Under the pieces are notes generated by a model. That model ran no database searches. It was not told where the DNA came from and saw only the letters and a list, made by a program, of their open reading frames with translations. Positions 15,011 to 25,295 of a stretch of DNA of 64,000 bases are shown piece after piece. This DNA is from CAVSMC01 sp963798655 (GTDB lineage: Bacteria; Pseudomonadota; Gammaproteobacteria; Burkholderiales; Casimicrobiaceae). The position numbers and the translations under genes were made by a program. Positions within the stretch are counted from its first letter, which is position 1. Every line of letters starts with the position of its first letter. The stretch lies in NCBI GenBank assembly GCA_963798655.1, contig CAWCUH010000014.1, positions 1-64,000 on the forward strand. Reading direction: 5' to 3'.

Positions 15011-17308
15011 TCATGTGTCGGCTACCTCGCCTGATTCGCGCACGACGCCGATCGCGAGCCGAAGCTGGTCGGCGACGTGCTTCAGCATGTTCATCAACAG
15101 CCGTCGATGCAGATCCGGGTTCGCCGTGCGGATCGCCTCGAGGCTGTTGCGCGACAGACTGTAGAGGACCGACTCCTCCTCGGTCATCGCGGTGAACGCG
15201 CGCGTTTCACCCTCGAACAGCGCCGATTCACCGAACATCACGCCCGGCGCGAGCGTGACGACGCGCCGGCGCGACTTCTCGCCGCCGATGATGCTGAGCG
15301 CGCCGCGCGCGAGCAGGTACATCCGATCGCCGGCGTCCCCCGCGCGGAACAGCGGCGAGCGCGCCGGGAAGCGCTGGCGGTCGAGATAGCGCTTCATCAA
15401 CTCGAGCTCGTCGCCCGCGAGCCCTTGCATCAGCGCGAAGCGATCGATCGGAATCTCCTGATGCGTGATCGCCGCATGCGCCTCGATCAGGATCTGCCGC
15501 TCCGCCCATTCGAGCGCGCGATCGGTGTCCTCGAACCAGTCGGGATGATGCTTCTCGGTGAAGATGCCGGCCCCGATCAGCGCAGCGCCGAGCCGGTTCG
15601 TGCTCGTGACGTGCGCGAGCAGCAGCCGGCAGCGCTGTTCGCGCAAGCGCTTCGACAGCCGGTCGAGCATCAGCGCGCCCGACGCATCGATCATCGTCAC
15701 CCGGTCGAGATCGAGCACGAGGAAGCTCGCGCCCTGCGCGGCGCGCTCGGCCGCTTCCGACAGGCGCTCGGCGGTGCCGAAGAAGAGGGCGCCATCAAGC
15801 TCGAGCAGCGCGATGCGGTGACCCTGCTCGTGCAGCAGGCGCGTCTGCTCGAGCGGATAGACACGGCGCGACGCGCGCGTCTCGCCGCTGCCGGCCGATC
15901 GCACGAGCGAGCGGTTCATCACGGCGATGAAGATCACCATCGATAGCACGAAGCCGACGATCACGGCGGTCACCGGCTCGAACGTCGCCGTTATCGCCGC
16001 GACGAACAGCACGACGAAGAGGTTCATCCGTAGCTCCGCATCGCGCGGCTTCGCGATCGCGCGCTGCACGATGCTGCGGCCCCAGCGGTCGAACAGCCCG
16101 AACGCGAGCGTCATGTTGACGCCGGCGAACACCGCGAGCGGGATGCGCTCCATCCACGACGTGCCGTAGATCAGCAGCAGCAGCAGCGTCGTCATCGTGA
16201 TCGTGCTCGTCGCGAGCGTGCCGCCGTGGCCGGCGCGCGCGCCGGCGGTCGAGTGCATCGACGAGTACGCCATCGGCAGGCCGCCGAACAGCGCGGAGAA
16301 CACGTTGCCGAGCCCGAGCGTGACGAGCAGCCGGTTCGGCTGATGACTTTGCTCGAGCGGGCCGTCCGTTTCGCCGACCGCCGACATGAGGCTGTCGAGC
16401 GATCCGACGACGGCGAGCACCATCGCGCCGGATGCGACGATATAGCGGTAGTCGTAGATCAGCCGCAGCCCGGGCAGCGTCGCGAGCCGTGCGAGCGCGT
16501 CGGGCCACGGAAGGTGCTCTTCGAGATCGGGGACGAACGCGCCCATATGCGCATCGGGCACGATGTTCATCACCAGCGCGGCCAACAGCGTGCCGACGAC
16601 GATGCCGACGAGCCGCGACGGTCCCTTGGGCCAGCGCCGCGAGATCAGCACGACGGCGGCGATCGTCGCGATGCCGATCGCAAACGGCCACGCATGGAAT
16701 GCCGACTGCGGCGCGTCGCCGCCGCCGTGATGCGCGCCGATCAGTTCAGGGATCTCGTAGAGCGCGAGCGACACGGCGAGACCGGTCATGAACCCGGCGA
16801 CGACCGGATACGGCACGAACCGCGCGATGCTGCCGAGGCGCAGCGCGCCGAACGCGATCTGCAGCACGCCGGAAAGGCCGATGCACGTCGCGCACAGGAA
16901 CAGCACTTCGGCGAGCAGCAGGTGGTTCTCGAAGTGGAGCGCCGGCTCGTTGACGAAGCGCTGCACGATCGTCGCGAACACGAGCACCGTCGACGCGCGC
17001 GGCACCTCGCTCGGCAGCAGCGGGCTGCCGAGCAGCACGGCGGTGATGAAGCCGAATACCGCTGCCGCGAGCGCGGCGCGAACACCCATTTCGGCGGCGA
17101 CGTGGTGACCGAGCGGCGCGTACGCGATCAGCGCGAGCAGCAGCATCCACGCGAGCAGCACGACCGCTGTCGCGGCGCCGCTCGACAACTCGCGCACCCA
17201 GCCGCGGATGCCGCGGCTCGCGCCTTCGTGCTCAGCTGGATGCGCCGCCGGCGGCACGGGTGCCGGCGGCGCGCCTTGCGCGATGGCGGGGCTTTGCGGC
17301 TCGTTCAC
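15011..17308 (-). CDS. SulP-family anion transporter fused to STAS and cyclic-nucleotide-binding domains
   Basis: About 765 residues. The N-terminal half (about 30-430) has the many hydrophobic helices of SulP sulfate/bicarbonate carriers. A STAS domain follows (about 480-590, FLVLDLDRVTMIDASGALML), then a complete cNMP-binding barrel (about 620-750) whose phosphate cassette reads FGESALFEGETRAFTA. This suggests inner-membrane anion transport gated by cAMP or cGMP; transport direction and ion are unknown. The start is uncertain: a GTG at 17308 was chosen because longer readings run through the divergent FHA gene. The 214-base gap to that gene must hold both promoters. This three-part fusion is known in proteobacteria but uncommon. 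Confidence 0.86.
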   Translation of the reverse strand: MNEPQSPAIAQGAPPAPVPPAAHPAEHEGASRGIRGWVRELSSGAATAVVLLAWMLLLALIAYAPLGHHVAAEMGVRAALAAAVFGFITAVLLGSPLLPSEVPRASTVLVFATIVQRFVNEPALHFENHLLLAEVLFLCATCIGLSGVLQIAFGALRLGSIARFVPYPVVAGFMTGLAVSLALYEIPELIGAHHGGGDAPQSAFHAWPFAIGIATIAAVVLISRRWPKGPSRLVGIVVGTLLAALVMNIVPDAHMGAFVPDLEEHLPWPDALARLATLPGLRLIYDYRYIVASGAMVLAVVGSLDSLMSAVGETDGPLEQSHQPNRLLVTLGLGNVFSALFGGLPMAYSSMHSTAGARAGHGGTLATSTITMTTLLLLLIYGTSWMERIPLAVFAGVNMTLAFGLFDRWGRSIVQRAIAKPRDAELRMNLFVVLFVAAITATFEPVTAVIVGFVLSMVIFIAVMNRSLVRSAGSGETRASRRVYPLEQTRLLHEQGHRIALLELDGALFFGTAERLSEAAERAAQGASFLVLDLDRVTMIDASGALMLDRLSKRLREQRCRLLLAHVTSTNRLGAALIGAGIFTEKHHPDWFEDTDRALEWAERQILIEAHAAITHQEIPIDRFALMQGLAGDELELMKRYLDRQRFPARSPLFRAGDAGDRMYLLARGALSIIGGEKSRRRVVTLAPGVMFGESALFEGETRAFTAMTEEESVLYSLSRNSLEAIRTANPDLHRRLLMNMLKHVADQLRLAIGVVRESGEVADT

Positions 17309-17522
17309 GGAATCGACGAAGGACGCGCGCGTGCAAGTGACGCGCGCGCAACGGCGAAGTCTACCGCAACCGGCGTGCGCTTCGCCGACGGGCGCGCAGC
17401 GCCATCTTCGCCGTCGTGCGCCGTCGTGCGCGAGCGCTCCCTTGACGCAACCGGCGCGAGCCAGCATCCTGCGGGCTCGGCGCCGCGCCCGCTGTGCGAC
17501 GCGGGCCGCCACCTCGCCGCAG

Positions 17523-18755
17523 ATGATCACGATCAAGGTCACGTCGTACGACGGCAAGCCGCTCGCCGAGCCGCTCGTCGCGCAATTCAACGAAGCCGGC
17601 GGCACGATCGGTCGCGCGCCGGGCAACGCGCTCGTGCTGCCGGATCCCGATCGCGTGATCTCGCGTGCACATGCGACGGTTTTCGTGCGCGACGGCCGTT
17701 TCAGGCTGCGCGACCAAGGCAGCGCTGCGCCGACGGCGGTGAACGGCCATCCGATCGGAAGCGGACGCGACGCTCCGATCGCCGACGGCGACCATGTGCA
17801 GATCGGCCGCTATTCGATGACCGTCGAGGACATGGACTCGACGCACGCACCGCATCACCCAGCCGATGCGACCGCGACCGGCACGCTGCCGCCCGGCGCG
17901 GTGCTGTCGTGGAGCGCGGGCGATGCCGCGCGCGCGGACGGGATCTCGACGTTCATCATGCCGTCGGCCGAAGTCGGTGCGCCGGCGCAAAGCGCTCCGC
18001 CCGCACAAGGCGCTGCGCCCGCACAAGGCGAAGCGGAGCGGCGCGGCACGGCGGCGCCGCCACACGGGCCGATCGACGGCGCGGCGACGCTGCCGCTTCG
18101 CACGACCGCCAATGCGCCCGCCGTCGCGCACGGCACGTTCGCCGACGACGAGCTGCTGGCCGCCTTCCTGCGCGGCGCCGGCATTCCGAGCCAGCAGTTG
18201 CCGGGAGGCCTGTCGCCCGAGCTGATGTACCAGCTCGGGCAGCTGCTGCGCGAAGCGACGCGCGGCATGCTCGACCTGCTGCTCGCGCGCGCCGCGACGA
18301 AGCGCGAAGTGCGCGCCGAGATGACGATCATCGTCGCGCAGGACAACAATCCGCTCAAATTCTCGCCGAACGTCGACGCCGCGCTCGCCGCGTTGCTCAT
18401 GCCGCGCGGCCACGGCTTCATGCCGCCGATCCGCGCCGTGCGCGACGCCTACGAGGCGCTGTCGTCGCATCAGCAGGGCTTCGTTGCCGGCATGCGCGCC
18501 GTGCTCGACGTCGTGCTTGCGCGATTCAATCCCGCCGATTTCGAGCGCCGCGTCACGCAGTGGAGCATGACGGACTCGCTGTTGCCGATGAACCGCAAGG
18601 CGAAGCTGTGGGATCTGTTCAACGAGCTGTACGACGATCTCGCGAAGCAGGCGGCGAGCGACTTCCATTCATTGTTCGGACAGGAGTTCCTGCGCGCGTA
18701 CGACGCGCAGATCGCGCGCTTGCGCGAGACGAGCGAGGACGCTCCGAGTCCGTAG
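17523..18755 (+). CDS. FHA-domain protein of the type VI secretion TagH type
   Basis: A 410-residue protein. The N-terminal FHA domain (about 1-100) shows GGTIGRAPGNALVLPDP, ISRAHA and VNGHPIGSG, the loops that read phosphothreonine. A Pro/Ala-rich linker (about 110-210) leads to the helical C-terminal domain of type VI FHA proteins (DDELLAAFLRGAG, DNNPLKFSP, DSLLPMNRKAKLWD, FGQEFLRAYDAQI). In type VI systems such a protein is phosphorylated by PpkA and dephosphorylated by PppA. Here the phosphatase follows 12 bases later and the kinase lies at 22520, but no structural type VI gene is present, so the target may differ. Confidence 0.88.
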   Translation: MITIKVTSYDGKPLAEPLVAQFNEAGGTIGRAPGNALVLPDPDRVISRAHATVFVRDGRFRLRDQGSAAPTAVNGHPIGSGRDAPIADGDHVQIGRYSMTVEDMDSTHAPHHPADATATGTLPPGAVLSWSAGDAARADGISTFIMPSAEVGAPAQSAPPAQGAAPAQGEAERRGTAAPPHGPIDGAATLPLRTTANAPAVAHGTFADDELLAAFLRGAGIPSQQLPGGLSPELMYQLGQLLREATRGMLDLLLARAATKREVRAEMTIIVAQDNNPLKFSPNVDAALAALLMPRGHGFMPPIRAVRDAYEALSSHQQGFVAGMRAVLDVVLARFNPADFERRVTQWSMTDSLLPMNRKAKLWDLFNELYDDLAKQAASDFHSLFGQEFLRAYDAQIARLRETSEDAPSP

Positions 18756-18767
18756 CCGGACAGCGCG

Positions 18768-19517
18768 ATGCAGATCGAGATATCGACGCTCACGAACACC
18801 GGTGGCCGCGCGACCAACGAGGACGCCGCCGGCTTCTGGTCGGACGCCGGCAACTGCTATTGCGTGATCTCCGACGGCGCCGGCGGACACGGCGGCGGCG
18901 ACGTCGCGGCGCGGCTCGCGGTGACAACGGTGCTCGAGATGTTCCAGCGGCGGCCGCAGTGCTCCGACGACGCCATTGCCGCAGCGCTCGAAGCGGCGAA
19001 CGAGGCGGTCATCGCGCGTGCGCGCACCGACGAGCGGCTGTCGCGAATGCGCGCCACCGCGGTGGTGCTCTGCTGTGACGCGGTCCACCGCACCGCGGCG
19101 TGGGGGCACATCGGCGATTCGCGGCTATACTATTTTCGCAATCAGCGAATCGCCCAGCAGACGCGCGACCACAGCGTCGTGCAGAACATGGTCGACGCCG
19201 GCTACATCCAGGCCGATGCGTTGCGCGCGGCTCCGCAGCGCAGCCAGCTGTTCGCCGCGCTCGGCGAGCGCGACGATTTCGCTCCGGCGTACTCGCACGT
19301 CGAAATCGGCCATGGCGACGCGTTCCTGCTGTGCACGGACGGCGTGTGGGAGCACGTGACCGAGCCGCAGTTCGAGCAGATGCTCGCGCAATCGAGTACC
19401 GCCGCCGCCTGGCTCGCGCGGATCGAGGCGAACCTGCTCGCGCACGAGCGCGAGCGGCTGGACAATTTCTCCGCGTTGGCCGTGTTCTGCCGGCCGGCCG
19501 GCGGCGGGCATGAATGA
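18768..19517 (+). CDS. PP2C-family Ser/Thr protein phosphatase
   Basis: A 249-residue metal-dependent phosphatase. The family motifs appear in order: TNEDAAGFW, ISDGAGGHGGGDVAA with the metal-binding Asp, GHIGDSRLYYF, LLCTDGVWEHV and a final DNFSALAVF. There is no membrane helix. It sits 12 bases after the FHA gene and is likely co-transcribed; it is the probable antagonist of the kinase at 22520, reversing phosphorylation of the FHA protein or of cell-envelope proteins. Confidence 0.92.
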   Translation: MQIEISTLTNTGGRATNEDAAGFWSDAGNCYCVISDGAGGHGGGDVAARLAVTTVLEMFQRRPQCSDDAIAAALEAANEAVIARARTDERLSRMRATAVVLCCDAVHRTAAWGHIGDSRLYYFRNQRIAQQTRDHSVVQNMVDAGYIQADALRAAPQRSQLFAALGERDDFAPAYSHVEIGHGDAFLLCTDGVWEHVTEPQFEQMLAQSSTAAAWLARIEANLLAHERERLDNFSALAVFCRPAGGGHE

Positions 19518-19539
19518 AGAAAACATTCGGGGACATGTC

Positions 19540-20499
19540 ATGAAGCGTTCGAATACCGCCAGCGCGCGCACGACGATCGTCATCGGCGCGCTGCTGTGCG
19601 CGGCGTGCGCGAGCGAGCCGCCGTCGGGCGCCGGCGCGCCGTCATCGTCGCCGCGAGCACCGGCGCCGGCCGCCGCCGCACCGGCAGCACCGGAGCCGGC
19701 GGCACCGGCGCCCGCGCTCGAGCCGACGCGCGATGCGAAGGCGCAGGCTCAGCGCACGGCGCTCGAAGCGGTCGACCAGCTGCAAAACGGCGACGAAGCC
19801 GGCGCGCGCGCGACGATCGACCGCGCGCTCGCCGCCGACCCGTCGAACGAACTCGCGAAGCGGCTGATGGACCAGATCCGCGCCGACGCGCAGCGCGAGC
19901 TCGGGCCGACGTTCTTCCGCTACGTCGTGCAGCCGGACGATTCGCTGTCGAAGCTCGCGCAACGCTTCCTCGGCGACCGCTTCCGCTTCTACATCCTCGC
20001 GAAGTACAACGACATCACGAACCCGAGCCGCTTGCAGACGGGACAGGTCATCCGGATTCCGGGCAAGGAGCCGCCGCCGCCACCGGTCGCCGCGCCCGCG
20101 CGTCCGCCGGAAGTCGCGAAGCCGCCCGAAGCGCCCGAAGCCGCCAAGGCGCCCGAGGCCGAGCCGAAGACGAGCGAAGCGGAACGGCTGTACAAGCAGG
20201 CGCTCGCGCAGAAGCAGGCCGGCGATCTCGATTCCGCGTATGCGTCGCTGCGCGATGCGAGCAGGCGCGAGCCGGCGAACGCGACGTATTCGAAGCAGCT
20301 CGAGGTGACGCGCGTCGATCTGGTGCGCCGCTACGATCGCGCCGCGACGCAGGCGTTCCAGCGGCAGAACCTCGATCTCGCGATCAAGAACTGGGATCAC
20401 GTGCTCGAGCTCGATCCGAACAATCAGAAGGCGAAGCTCGAGCGCGCTCGAGCCGAGGAGCTGAAGAAGCGCATGCAGGAGAAATTCGGCAACAAGTGA
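19540..20499 (+). CDS. LysM- and TPR-containing lipoprotein
   Basis: A 319-residue protein. The N-terminus MKRSNTASARTTIVIGALLC ends in a lipobox-like LLCAAC, so membrane anchoring by lipidation is likely. An Ala/Pro linker, a short helical repeat, a LysM domain (about 135-180: FRYVVQPDDSLSKLAQRF to QVIRIPG), a second Ala/Pro linker and C-terminal TPR helices (about 225-310) follow. LysM binds peptidoglycan. The ATG at 19540 was preferred over 19510 because it has a GGGGA site and gives a clean signal sequence. It follows the phosphatase in the same transcription unit, linking phosphorylation to the cell wall. Confidence 0.85.
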   Translation: MKRSNTASARTTIVIGALLCAACASEPPSGAGAPSSSPRAPAPAAAAPAAPEPAAPAPALEPTRDAKAQAQRTALEAVDQLQNGDEAGARATIDRALAADPSNELAKRLMDQIRADAQRELGPTFFRYVVQPDDSLSKLAQRFLGDRFRFYILAKYNDITNPSRLQTGQVIRIPGKEPPPPPVAAPARPPEVAKPPEAPEAAKAPEAEPKTSEAERLYKQALAQKQAGDLDSAYASLRDASRREPANATYSKQLEVTRVDLVRRYDRAATQAFQRQNLDLAIKNWDHVLELDPNNQKAKLERARAEELKKRMQEKFGNK

Positions 20500-20541
20500 A
20501 GCGGCTGTCGCGGAGCGAGACCCGCCGCGCGCATCGCGCCG

Positions 20542-21489
20542 TCACGACCCGCGCGCCGCGCCCTTCGCAGGTGCGATCGTGCGCCGTGCCTCTGCGAGCT
20601 TCGCGGCTGCCGCCTTGTTGCCCGGGTCGTACTTCAAGCTCGTTTCCCAGTAGCGGACCGCCTTTGCCGCGTCGGTGGCCGCGACGCGCACGCCCTTGTC
20701 GTAATACTCGCCGGACAGCGACTTGCGCAGCGCGGCGAGCCTTGCATTCCATGACGCGAGCGGCTCGCCGCGCAGCGCGATCGCCTGCTCGTACATCGTA
20801 AAGGCGTTCTCTCTCGCGCCCTGCGACTCGAGCTCGCGCGCGCGCTCGTAGACGGCCGTGCCGATCTGCACGCGTGCGCTGACGTCGGACGGGTTCGCGT
20901 CGACGTAGCGCTTGAGCTCGTGCAATCCGCTCGCCGTGTCGCCCGCGCGGAAGAGCTCGATTCGCTGCTCGACGTCGAAGCTGTCCGCGGGGGCGGGCAT
21001 CGCGCTTCGCGCAGCGCGCGCCGCGCGCTCGGCCTGCGCGTGCGACGCGCGGCTGCGATCGATGTCGCGCAGCGCCTTCGTCGCCTCGGCGTTGCCCGGG
21101 TCGAGCGCGAGGACCCTGATCATCGCCTGCGCCGCGGCGTCGGAGTCGCCGCGGCGCTCGGCCGCACGTCCCGCGTCGAGCTCGGTGTCGATCGCATGCG
21201 CAACGGCCGAGCGCGCCTGCGCGAGGTCGCGCCGGAACGCCGCATTGTCGGGATCGAGCAGCGCGAGAAGCTGCAGCTCGGTCGCGACCATGGCGATGTC
21301 ACCGCTGTCGCGGGCGCGCACGGCGAGCCGCTGATGCCTGGCAATCGCGCGCGTCTGCGCGCTGTCCGCCGCCGCACGCGGCGCTTGCGGCGCCGTGGCG
21401 GGCGCCGCCGTATCGGGAACCTCGGGCGCCTGCGCGCACGCGGCGAGCACGATCGACGCGACAATCGGCAGCAACGCTCGGTACGACAT
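20542..21489 (-). CDS. TPR-repeat lipoprotein
   Basis: A 315-residue protein with a lipoprotein signal (MSYRALLPIVASIVLAAC, lipobox LAAC) and a series of tetratricopeptide-like helical pairs, for example ALLDPDNAAFRRDLAQARSA, RVLALDPGNAEATKALRDID and TSLKYDPGNKAAAAKL. It is probably a periplasmic scaffold at the membrane. It lies eight bases after the deacetylase gene in an operon kinase-deacetylase-TPR and converges on the LysM-TPR lipoprotein gene, which it resembles in design. Confidence 0.82.
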   Translation of the reverse strand: MSYRALLPIVASIVLAACAQAPEVPDTAAPATAPQAPRAAADSAQTRAIARHQRLAVRARDSGDIAMVATELQLLALLDPDNAAFRRDLAQARSAVAHAIDTELDAGRAAERRGDSDAAAQAMIRVLALDPGNAEATKALRDIDRSRASHAQAERAARAARSAMPAPADSFDVEQRIELFRAGDTASGLHELKRYVDANPSDVSARVQIGTAVYERARELESQGARENAFTMYEQAIALRGEPLASWNARLAALRKSLSGEYYDKGVRVAATDAAKAVRYWETSLKYDPGNKAAAAKLAEARRTIAPAKGAARGS

Positions 21490-21497
21490 GGATCGCC

Positions 21498-22514
21498 TCA
21501 GCGCCCGATGCGCGAGAACGTGACGAGCTTCGCCTTGAATGCGTCGAGATCCTCGTTGCCGAAGATCATCGTGCGCCGGAGCATGTACGGATATGCGTAG
21601 AACGGGTTGCCGCCGGGCGTCACGGTAACGCCGATCTTCAGGCCCGTCCTCTGCAGCGCTTCGACGACGGTTTCGTTCACGTCGCCATAGGGGAACGCAT
21701 AGGAGAACGCCGGCATGCCGACGCGATCGCGGATCGCGTTGGTCGGCACGTCGACTTCGCGCCGGATGCGCTCGCGATAGTCGGTGGCCGTCTCGCCCGG
21801 CTGGCGCAGCGTGAGGTTGCTGTGCGTCTTCGAGTGCGGCTGGATGTCGATCAGCTTCGAGCCCGCCATCTCCTGCATCTGCGGCCACGTCATCGCGTCG
21901 CCCGCGCCGACGAAATCGCTGTACAGGTACACCGTCGCCGGGAACCCGTACTTCTTCAGCACCGGGTAGGCGATCTCGTACGTCGAGCGGTAGCCGTCGT
22001 CGATCGTGATCACGACGGACTTCTTCGGCAGCGCCTCCTTGCCGTCGAGAAACGCGGCGAGCTGCTTCATCGTGATGACGCGATAGCCGTTGCGCGCAAG
22101 GTAGTCCATCTGCGCTTCGAAATCGGCGCGCGTCACGACGAGCTTGCGCCGCTGCTGGGCAAAGCGGTGATAGCAGAGGATCGGCACCGTCTGCATGCCG
22201 TTCCACTGTGCGCCGATGGGGCTGCGCAGCCTGCGCGGCACGACGATCGCCTCGCCCGGCGTCGGCGCTTCGACGCCGTTGAACTCGGCAATCCACCACG
22301 CCTTCTCGCGCGCGCCGAGGTAGCGCTGGGCGAGCGACGCGAAATCGTCGCCGCGCTGCGCGATGACGATCGCGAAGTCGTCGTCCTGCCCGAGGAGCGG
22401 ACCGACGGGTCGCGGCGCCGGTGGCGGCTCGGCAACGACGGGCGGCCTCGTTTCCGGCGCCGCACAGGCGGCGGCGAGCAGCGCGGCGAGCGTGACGGCG
22501 AGCGCGCGTCGCAT
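21498..22514 (-). CDS. LysM-linked polysaccharide deacetylase (NodB domain)
   Basis: A 338-residue lipoprotein: signal MRRALAVTLAALLAAAC, then a LysM-like domain (about 47-95, DDFASLAQRYLG to GEAIVVP), then a NodB carbohydrate esterase-4 domain (about 108-335). The metal and catalytic motifs TIDDGY (Asp-Asp) and HSKTH (HxxxH) are intact, so N- or O-deacetylation of peptidoglycan or another surface polysaccharide is likely. ATG at 22514 or GTG at 22517 may be the start. The gene begins right after the kinase stop, so the two are probably co-expressed. Confidence 0.87.
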   Translation of the reverse strand: MRRALAVTLAALLAAACAAPETRPPVVAEPPPAPRPVGPLLGQDDDFAIVIAQRGDDFASLAQRYLGAREKAWWIAEFNGVEAPTPGEAIVVPRRLRSPIGAQWNGMQTVPILCYHRFAQQRRKLVVTRADFEAQMDYLARNGYRVITMKQLAAFLDGKEALPKKSVVITIDDGYRSTYEIAYPVLKKYGFPATVYLYSDFVGAGDAMTWPQMQEMAGSKLIDIQPHSKTHSNLTLRQPGETATDYRERIRREVDVPTNAIRDRVGMPAFSYAFPYGDVNETVVEALQRTGLKIGVTVTPGGNPFYAYPYMLRRTMIFGNEDLDAFKAKLVTFSRIGR

Positions 22515-22519
22515 CACGG

Positions 22520-24163
<1,644 letters not shown>

Positions 24164-24236
24164 CCTGCACTCATCCCGTAGTGCAGCCGAAGCGGTGGGC
24201 TGCACGTCGGCGCGAGTATGCCAGAAGCGGCGCGCG

Positions 24237-25166
24237 TCAGCGCGTGCGTCGACGGCGCGCTGCAATGCCCGCGATGGCGACGAGCGCACCGAGCGCAGCG
24301 AGCGCGAACGACGACAGCGTCGGCACCGGCGTCGCCACAGGCGCCGGTGGTGGTGGCGGCGGTGGTGGCGGCGGCGGGGGCGCGGCAGCGGCACACGCGG
24401 CGAGGCCGGTGATCGAGAATCCGGTGTCTCCGACGAGCGTCGCAGCGCCGCTCGCAGGATCGATGCGCAGCAGCCACCCCGGATTGAGATTCGCGTCCTG
24501 CGCGATGCCGCCGTACAGGTTGCCGTCCGGGCCGAATTCGATGCTGCCGATCTTGTCGAAGTTTCCAACCTGGCCGACGAACGTCGCCGCGCCGGTCGCG
24601 ACGTCGATGCGCAGCAGCGCCGAGATCGCGTGCCCGCCGGCAGTGACTCCGTACATCGTGCCGGTTGCGCTGTTGTACGCGAGACCCGAGATCGGCACCG
24701 ACACGGCGGTCGCGCCGACGGTGGTCAACATGCCGGTTGCGCGATCGATGGTCACCAACTGCGATGGCGACGCGATGCCGGTCGAGTACGTCCCGTAGAG
24801 CGTGCCGCCGACGAACTCGAGCCCGGTGACGTTGCCCGCCGGTGACATCGCAATCGCGCTGATCTGCGCGCCGGTGGCGGGATTGAGCCTGCGCAGGTTA
24901 CTGATCGAAGCGCCGTCGGTCGCCCACAGCTGCCCGGTTGCGTCGTCGAATTCGATTTCGGTGAGGTTGATCGGTGCGTTGCCGAGGAGCGCGCTCGCGC
25001 CGGTGGCGACATTGACGCGAAAAAGCGCGCCGCTCTGCGACATGCCGTAGAGCTCCGACGAGCAGTTGATCGCGGCCTGCGTCCATGCGAGCGGCGCATG
25101 GACGAGCAGCGCCGCGGCGGCGATGCGAAGCGCTCGGCGTGCCGCCTTGCGTGCGGTTGGTGTCAT
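24237..25166 (-). CDS. IPTL-CTERM secreted protein with repeat-propeller body
   Basis: About 309 residues. A signal peptide (RIAAAALLVHAPLAWTQA) precedes a body of 40-to-50-residue repeats of the form LYG..GGLLRIDPATGAATLVG, which resemble beta-propeller blades. A run of 12 prolines follows. The C-terminus VPTLSSFALAALGALVAIAG plus a basic tail matches the IPTL-CTERM sorting signal: an IPTL-like motif, one membrane helix and an Arg cluster. Such proteins are thought to be processed by an exosortase-like enzyme and displayed on the surface. MTPT at 25166 gives a proper signal peptide, though no ribosome site is obvious. Confidence 0.82.
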   Translation of the reverse strand: MTPTARKAARRALRIAAAALLVHAPLAWTQAAINCSSELYGMSQSGALFRVNVATGASALLGNAPINLTEIEFDDATGQLWATDGASISNLRRLNPATGAQISAIAMSPAGNVTGLEFVGGTLYGTYSTGIASPSQLVTIDRATGMLTTVGATAVSVPISGLAYNSATGTMYGVTAGGHAISALLRIDVATGAATFVGQVGNFDKIGSIEFGPDGNLYGGIAQDANLNPGWLLRIDPASGAATLVGDTGFSITGLAACAAAAPPPPPPPPPPPPAPVATPVPTLSSFALAALGALVAIAGIAARRRRTR

Positions 25167-25295
25167 TGAGAGCGGGGGTTGTCGTTGTGGGGCCGCGGGG
25201 GCTCCGTATGCCGACAGCATAACGGATCACCGCTGCTCCGCGGCTCTTTGGCGAGCGTTGCGACGCCGATCGGGTGCTCGACTGTCGCAGAAAGG

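Noticed and set aside
14267..19517. A type VI secretion locus
   Set aside because: Only the FHA protein, its domain paralogue and the phosphatase are present; no TssA-M, Hcp, VgrG or ClpV genes are seen.
20542..22299. A single 585-codon frame covering the TPR lipoprotein and part of the deacetylase region
   Set aside because: The lipoprotein starts at 21489 with a signal peptide; the upstream part is a shadow of the deacetylase gene.
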